DNA of 64,000 nucleotides. It comes from Arsenicicoccus dermatophilus (GTDB lineage Bacteria > Actinomycetota > Actinomycetes > Actinomycetales > Dermatophilaceae). The notes under the pieces were generated by a model. It had not been told where the DNA came from. It worked only from the letters and a program-made list of their open reading frames with translations, and searched no databases. The position numbers and the translations under genes were made by a program. This document shows, in pieces, positions 59,245 to 64,000 of this stretch (within the stretch, counting starts at the first letter, position 1; every line of letters begins with the position of its first letter). The stretch lies in assembly GCF_022568795.1 (NCBI RefSeq), contig NZ_JAKZHU010000002.1:186001-250000 (forward strand), in the 5' to 3' direction.

Positions 59245-62200
59245 ATGGCGCGACTGGTGCAGCTGGCCAGGGTGGACGAGCTGTCCGCGGCCCAGCTGAG
59301 GGGGTTGTGCGACTCGGGCGCCGTGACCCGGGGACTGGGTTACACCGCTCGCGACATGGTGACCGAGCTCGTGGTCTCGGGCGACGGGCGCCGGGTGGAC
59401 GGCCTGGTCCGCGGGTCGGGGCGCAATCACTACACCACCTGGGCGGAGCTGCGCGACGAGCCGCGTCGCCCAGGTCACTCGCGCTGGTCCTCCTCGTGCT
59501 CGTGCCCGGTGGAGGTGGACTGCAAGCACGTCGTGGCCCTGGTCCTCTCGGCGGCCCAGCTGCGCAGCGAGGAGCGCGTCGAGGCCGAGGACCTGGCTGA
59601 TCGGGGACCGTGGCGTCCCGGTCCGACCACGGTCACCAGCTGGCGATCCGTCGTCGCCTCGCTCGCGGGTGACGACGGGACCCCTGCCGCGCTCCAGCTC
59701 CACCTCACGCCGCCGCCGCGCCGGGCACCGAACCTCGGTCCCGGTGTCACCCTGACGCCGCTCGTGCAGGGCGGGCGGGGGTGGATCAAGACGGGGATCA
59801 GCTGGGGTGGCATCGACCCGGGCAGCTACTACGGCACCGTGCGCGCCGAGGTCGACCCCCTGCACCTGCAGACCCTGGAGGAGATGGCCCGCGCGGTGCG
59901 GGCCCGCCGAGCGGTCTATGCCTCGGGGGCGATCGACCGGGTTGCCCTGGCCGACATGGGGCCGCCGGCCGTGCCGCTGCTGCGCGCCGCCCGCCGGGCG
60001 GGGGTCGCGCTGATCGACGCCCGGGGACGGGCGGTGCACGTCCCCGACGAGCCCGCGTCCTTCGAGATCGCCCTGGAGACGGCCGAGGACGGCGCGGTGA
60101 CCCTGCGTCCGGTCCTCGCGGTCCCCGATGCCATCCCCCTGTCGCAGACCCTGCCGGTCGGGGTGCCCGCGATCGCCCTGGTTCACGAGCGCCCCGACGG
60201 GCTGAGCATCATCGAGCTCGACCCCCCGCTCACCCAGGACCACGAGCGGCTGCTCGCCGAGGGGCCGATCGAGGTTCCGGCGGACGAGTGGCCGTCCTTC
60301 GTGCTTGAGCAGCTGCCGGCCCTGCGGCGGCGGGTGCGGGTGCGGGTCGCGCAGGACCTGGAGACCACCGCCAGCCCCCGGCCACGACTGCTGGTCCAGG
60401 TGACCCCACGACCCGGGCACCTCGCGGAGGTGGAGCTGCGCTGGCGGTATGCCGTGGGCGGGCGTGGTCTCGACCTGGGGCCGGTCGTCCCGCTCCCCGG
60501 CGTCCGGGAGACCGGCGGGCGGGCCCGCGACCACGCCGCCGAGCGGGCCGTCCTCGACGAGGTGGCCCCGTTGCTGGAGCCGGTGCTGGCCCCCGCCGCC
60601 AGACCCGGTGTCCCCTGGACGTCCGCCACCACGCTGCTCCTCGAGCCCGCGGCGTCGATCGCGCTCTCCGCGGTGCTGCCCGACCTGCGCGAGCACGCCG
60701 ACGTGGTCGTCGAGGAGGTGCTGCCGCTGCCTGCCTACGTCCGGGCCACCGGCGAGGCCGTGGTCACCCTCGGGGTGGACGAGGCCGCCCCCGGGAGCAC
60801 CGACGCCACCGCGCCGGGGGCGGCCGACGACGTGGGCGACGGCGGGGTCGACCGCAGCGGCGACGGTGCTGCCGGCGCGCCCGAGGGCCCTGCGGGCGGG
60901 CGGGGCGCGCCGGCCCGCGCCCGGTCCACCGACTGGTTCGACCTGGACATCTCGGTCTCCGTCGACGGCGAGGACGTGCCTCTCGCCGACCTCATCCTGG
61001 CGCTGACCACCGGCCAGGAGCTGCTCATCCTGCCGTCCGGGCGGTGGCTGCCGCTGGCCGAGGACGAGCGGCTGGCGACGCTCGCCCGGGTGCTGGCCGA
61101 GGCGCGCTCCCTGCAGGACGGCGACGACGGATCGCTGCAGGTCACGGCCTTTCACGCCGGGCTGTGGGACGAGCTGGTCGAGCTCGGCGTCGTCCAGCAC
61201 CAGAGCGAGCGGTGGCGGCGCACCGTGGACGCGCTGCGCGGCCTGCAGCCCGGCGAGCGGCCCGTCCCGCAAGGGCTGCGGGCCACCCTGCGGCCCTACC
61301 AGCAGGAGGGCTTCCAGTGGCTCTCCCTGCTGTGGGAGGCCCGGCTCGGCGGAATCCTCGCCGACGACATGGGATTGGGCAAGACGCTCCAGACCCTCGC
61401 CGCGGTGCTGCGGGCCAAGGAGACCGGCGACCTCGCCGATCCCCTGCTCATCGTCGCCCCCACCAGCGTCGTCGGCGCCTGGGCGCGCGAGGCCGAGCGG
61501 TGGACCCCTGACCTGCGGGTCGTCACCCTCGACCGCACCCTGCGCAAGGCGGGCACCACGCTGGACCGGGCCGTGGGCGATGCGGACGTCGTGGTGTCGT
61601 CATACGCCTTGGTCCGCCTGGACGAGGAGGCCTATCTGTCCCGGCGGTGGGGCGGGCTGGTCCTGGACGAGGCGCAGTTCGTCAAGAACCACCAGGCCAA
61701 GACCTATCAGGTGGTGCGCCGCCTCGACGCGGGCATGAAGCTCGCCGTCACCGGCACGCCGCTGGAGAACTCCTTGATGGACCTGTGGTCGCTGCTGTCG
61801 GTGGTGGCGCCGGGCCTCTACGCGCACCCGCGCGAGTTCCGCGACAGCTATGTCAAGCCCATCGAGGCGGGCGAGGGGGACGAGCTCCTCGCCACCCTGC
61901 GGCGACGGATCCGCCCGCTGATGATGCGCCGCACCAAGGAGCAGGTCGCCGACGACCTCCCGCCGAAGATCGAGCAGGTCGTCGCGGTGCCCATGCACCC
62001 CCGGCACCGCGCGGTCTACGACCGGCACCTGCAGCGCGAGCGGCAGCGGCTGCTCGGGCTGATCGAGGACGACTTCGGGCGCAACCGGGTGGCGATCCTG
62101 CGGGCCCTCACCGTGATGCGCCAGCTGTCCCTGCACCCCGGCCTCGTCGACGCCGAGCACCTCGGCGCCGGCGACGACGCCAAGACCGACCTGCTCGTCG

Positions 62201-62679
62201 AGCACCTGCGCGAGCTTGCCGCCGAGGGCCACCGGGCCCTGGTCTTCAGCCAGTTCACGGGCTACCTGCGGCTGGTGCGGGAGCGGCTCGGCCGGGAGGG
62301 CATCGACTGCTCCTACCTCGACGGGCGCACCCGCAAGCGGGGTGAGCGCATCGCGGAGTTCCGCGAGGGGACGCAGACGGCCTTCCTCATCTCGTTGAAG
62401 GCCGGTGGCTTCGGGCTGACGCTGACCGAGGCCGACTACGTGTACGTGCTCGACCCCTGGTGGAACCCCGCCGCCGAGGCCCAGGCCATCGACCGCACCC
62501 ACCGCATCGGGCAGGACCGGCCGGTCAACGTCTACCGCCTCGTCTCCGAGGACACCATCGAGGACAAGGTGGTCGCGCTGCAGCAGCGCAAGCGCGAGCT
62601 CTTCGCCCGGGTCGTCGACGACGGGGACGCGCTGTCCGGGGCGATCACCGCCGCGGACATTCGCGGCCTCCTGGGCTAG
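59245..62679 (+). CDS. SNF2-family helicase with SWIM zinc finger
   Basis: A 1144-residue DNA translocase. An N-terminal SWIM finger (SSCSCPVEVDCKHVVALVL, CxC..CxH) is followed by a ~500-residue family-specific region with an acidic/Gly-rich insert near residue 540. The ATPase has LGGILADDMGLGKTLQTLAA (Walker A), LVLDEAQFVKNHQAKT (DEAQ), AVTGTPLENSLMDLWSLLSV, LVFSQFTGYLRLVRERL and IDRTHRIGQDRPVNVYRL. The protein probably remodels or strips DNA-bound complexes. ATG 59245 has GGAGGAGG upstream and TAGGGT at 59210. Confidence 0.92.
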   Translation: MARLVQLARVDELSAAQLRGLCDSGAVTRGLGYTARDMVTELVVSGDGRRVDGLVRGSGRNHYTTWAELRDEPRRPGHSRWSSSCSCPVEVDCKHVVALVLSAAQLRSEERVEAEDLADRGPWRPGPTTVTSWRSVVASLAGDDGTPAALQLHLTPPPRRAPNLGPGVTLTPLVQGGRGWIKTGISWGGIDPGSYYGTVRAEVDPLHLQTLEEMARAVRARRAVYASGAIDRVALADMGPPAVPLLRAARRAGVALIDARGRAVHVPDEPASFEIALETAEDGAVTLRPVLAVPDAIPLSQTLPVGVPAIALVHERPDGLSIIELDPPLTQDHERLLAEGPIEVPADEWPSFVLEQLPALRRRVRVRVAQDLETTASPRPRLLVQVTPRPGHLAEVELRWRYAVGGRGLDLGPVVPLPGVRETGGRARDHAAERAVLDEVAPLLEPVLAPAARPGVPWTSATTLLLEPAASIALSAVLPDLREHADVVVEEVLPLPAYVRATGEAVVTLGVDEAAPGSTDATAPGAADDVGDGGVDRSGDGAAGAPEGPAGGRGAPARARSTDWFDLDISVSVDGEDVPLADLILALTTGQELLILPSGRWLPLAEDERLATLARVLAEARSLQDGDDGSLQVTAFHAGLWDELVELGVVQHQSERWRRTVDALRGLQPGERPVPQGLRATLRPYQQEGFQWLSLLWEARLGGILADDMGLGKTLQTLAAVLRAKETGDLADPLLIVAPTSVVGAWAREAERWTPDLRVVTLDRTLRKAGTTLDRAVGDADVVVSSYALVRLDEEAYLSRRWGGLVLDEAQFVKNHQAKTYQVVRRLDAGMKLAVTGTPLENSLMDLWSLLSVVAPGLYAHPREFRDSYVKPIEAGEGDELLATLRRRIRPLMMRRTKEQVADDLPPKIEQVVAVPMHPRHRAVYDRHLQRERQRLLGLIEDDFGRNRVAILRALTVMRQLSLHPGLVDAEHLGAGDDAKTDLLVEHLRELAAEGHRALVFSQFTGYLRLVRERLGREGIDCSYLDGRTRKRGERIAEFREGTQTAFLISLKAGGFGLTLTEADYVYVLDPWWNPAAEAQAIDRTHRIGQDRPVNVYRLVSEDTIEDKVVALQQRKRELFARVVDDGDALSGAITAADIRGLLG

Positions 62680-63015
62680 CTGCGACGCCCAGGCGCCTTG
62701 GTCGAGCCGCTCCTGAGTGCCCTCACCCGTCGATGGTCGGGCGTTCAGCGGCCACGGTTGCGGGGGGTGATGGCGGGCCAGGCGCGCGTTCCCTCGTCGG
62801 GAGCTGCCCGTGAGTCTGGCCCCGAGTTCCCGCGGGTCTTCCTGTGCGACGTCTCCGGTCGGCACGGCTGGAGCGGCCCGGCGGTGGCCGGATCCGCGCG
62901 CATCCCGGCGACGGGGGTCGAGCGGACCCGGCCGCGGACGACCCCGCCCCGGGACCGAGCTGGTCGGGCCGGGACGGGGTCGTCGAGGTGTGCCGGGGTG
63001 CTGCCGCCGGGCGGC
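62680..63015. other. Intergenic region between convergent genes
   Basis: Between the helicase and citrate synthase genes I see no supportable gene. The only clear element is the terminator hairpin at 62937-62984. The rest is GC-rich unique sequence without repeats. Confidence 0.5.
62937..62984. terminator. Terminator shared by gltA and the helicase gene
   Basis: GACGACCCCGCCCCGG (62937-62952) pairs with CCGGGACGGGGTCGTC (62969-62984) with one mismatch, 32 bp after the gltA stop. Confidence 0.75.

Positions 63016-64000
<985 letters not shown>

Noticed and set aside
59245-62679. DEAQ in place of DEAH/DEGH as a disabled helicase
   Set aside because: DEAQ is common in this SWIM-containing SNF2 subgroup and the other ATPase motifs are intact.

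Overview
The window is high-GC (about 70-73%) actinobacterial chromosome, with GTG starts, ATGA/GTGA stop-start overlaps, actinobacterial gene families and TANNNT -10 hexamers placed so that transcripts begin at the start codon. The gene content (NrfHA nitrite ammonification, ResB/CcsB cytochrome c maturation, a deo nucleoside operon, fused PntA) suggests Micrococcales, probably an Intrasporangiaceae/Ornithinimicrobium-like relative; that placement is inference.

Layout. 0-5.7 kb: a small HTH regulator overlapping a Clp-N/SRPBCC gene (cut by the left edge), an FkbM methyltransferase, a repeat-rich spacer, an SDR oxidoreductase, a cold-shock protein and the AMPylase SelO. 5.7-9.0 kb: two insertion sequences (an IS110-family element with a probable bridge RNA, and an IS5/IS427-type element) flanking a lipoprotein gene. 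9.2-14.4 kb: a complete peptide/nickel-type ABC importer with both ATPases fused. 14.5-21.6 kb: choline/carnitine-type acyltransferase, polysaccharide-deacetylase lipoprotein, DUF2218 protein, exonuclease III, secreted metallophosphoesterase and a decayed LigD-polymerase gene. 21.7-30.8 kb: a NarL-type two-component pair, nrfHA, then a cytochrome c maturation operon (TPR protein, CcdA, ResB, CcsB, ResA-like thioredoxin) that would mature the nine c-type hemes of NrfHA.

32.5-46.2 kb is the most remarkable part: four cobalamin riboswitches in 12.6 kb, in front of (1) an EamA/DMT transporter, (2) a FhuF-like [2Fe-2S] protein plus BtuC-BtuD-BtuF B12 importer, (3) an unknown small protein plus methylmalonyl-CoA mutase MutA/MutB and its GTPase chaperone, and (4) a CDF metal transporter. 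Riboswitches 2 and 4 lie in a 243-bp duplicated cassette (promoter plus aptamer) that differs at only two positions. The EamA reading frame runs into the cassette and stops inside the aptamer. This looks like a B12 acquisition, use and metal-homeostasis island built partly by copying a regulatory cassette. A superoxide dismutase with an overlapping small gene sits inside it.

46.2-64 kb: a DUF6394 protein and an RCK potassium channel, the PntAB transhydrogenase, tRNA-Cys, a decayed pyruvate oxidase gene, a nucleoside catabolic operon (deoC, phosphosugar mutase, deoD, MFS transporter) with a divergent SorC/DeoR-type regulator and candidate operators, a SWIM-SNF2 helicase, and citrate synthase cut by the right edge.
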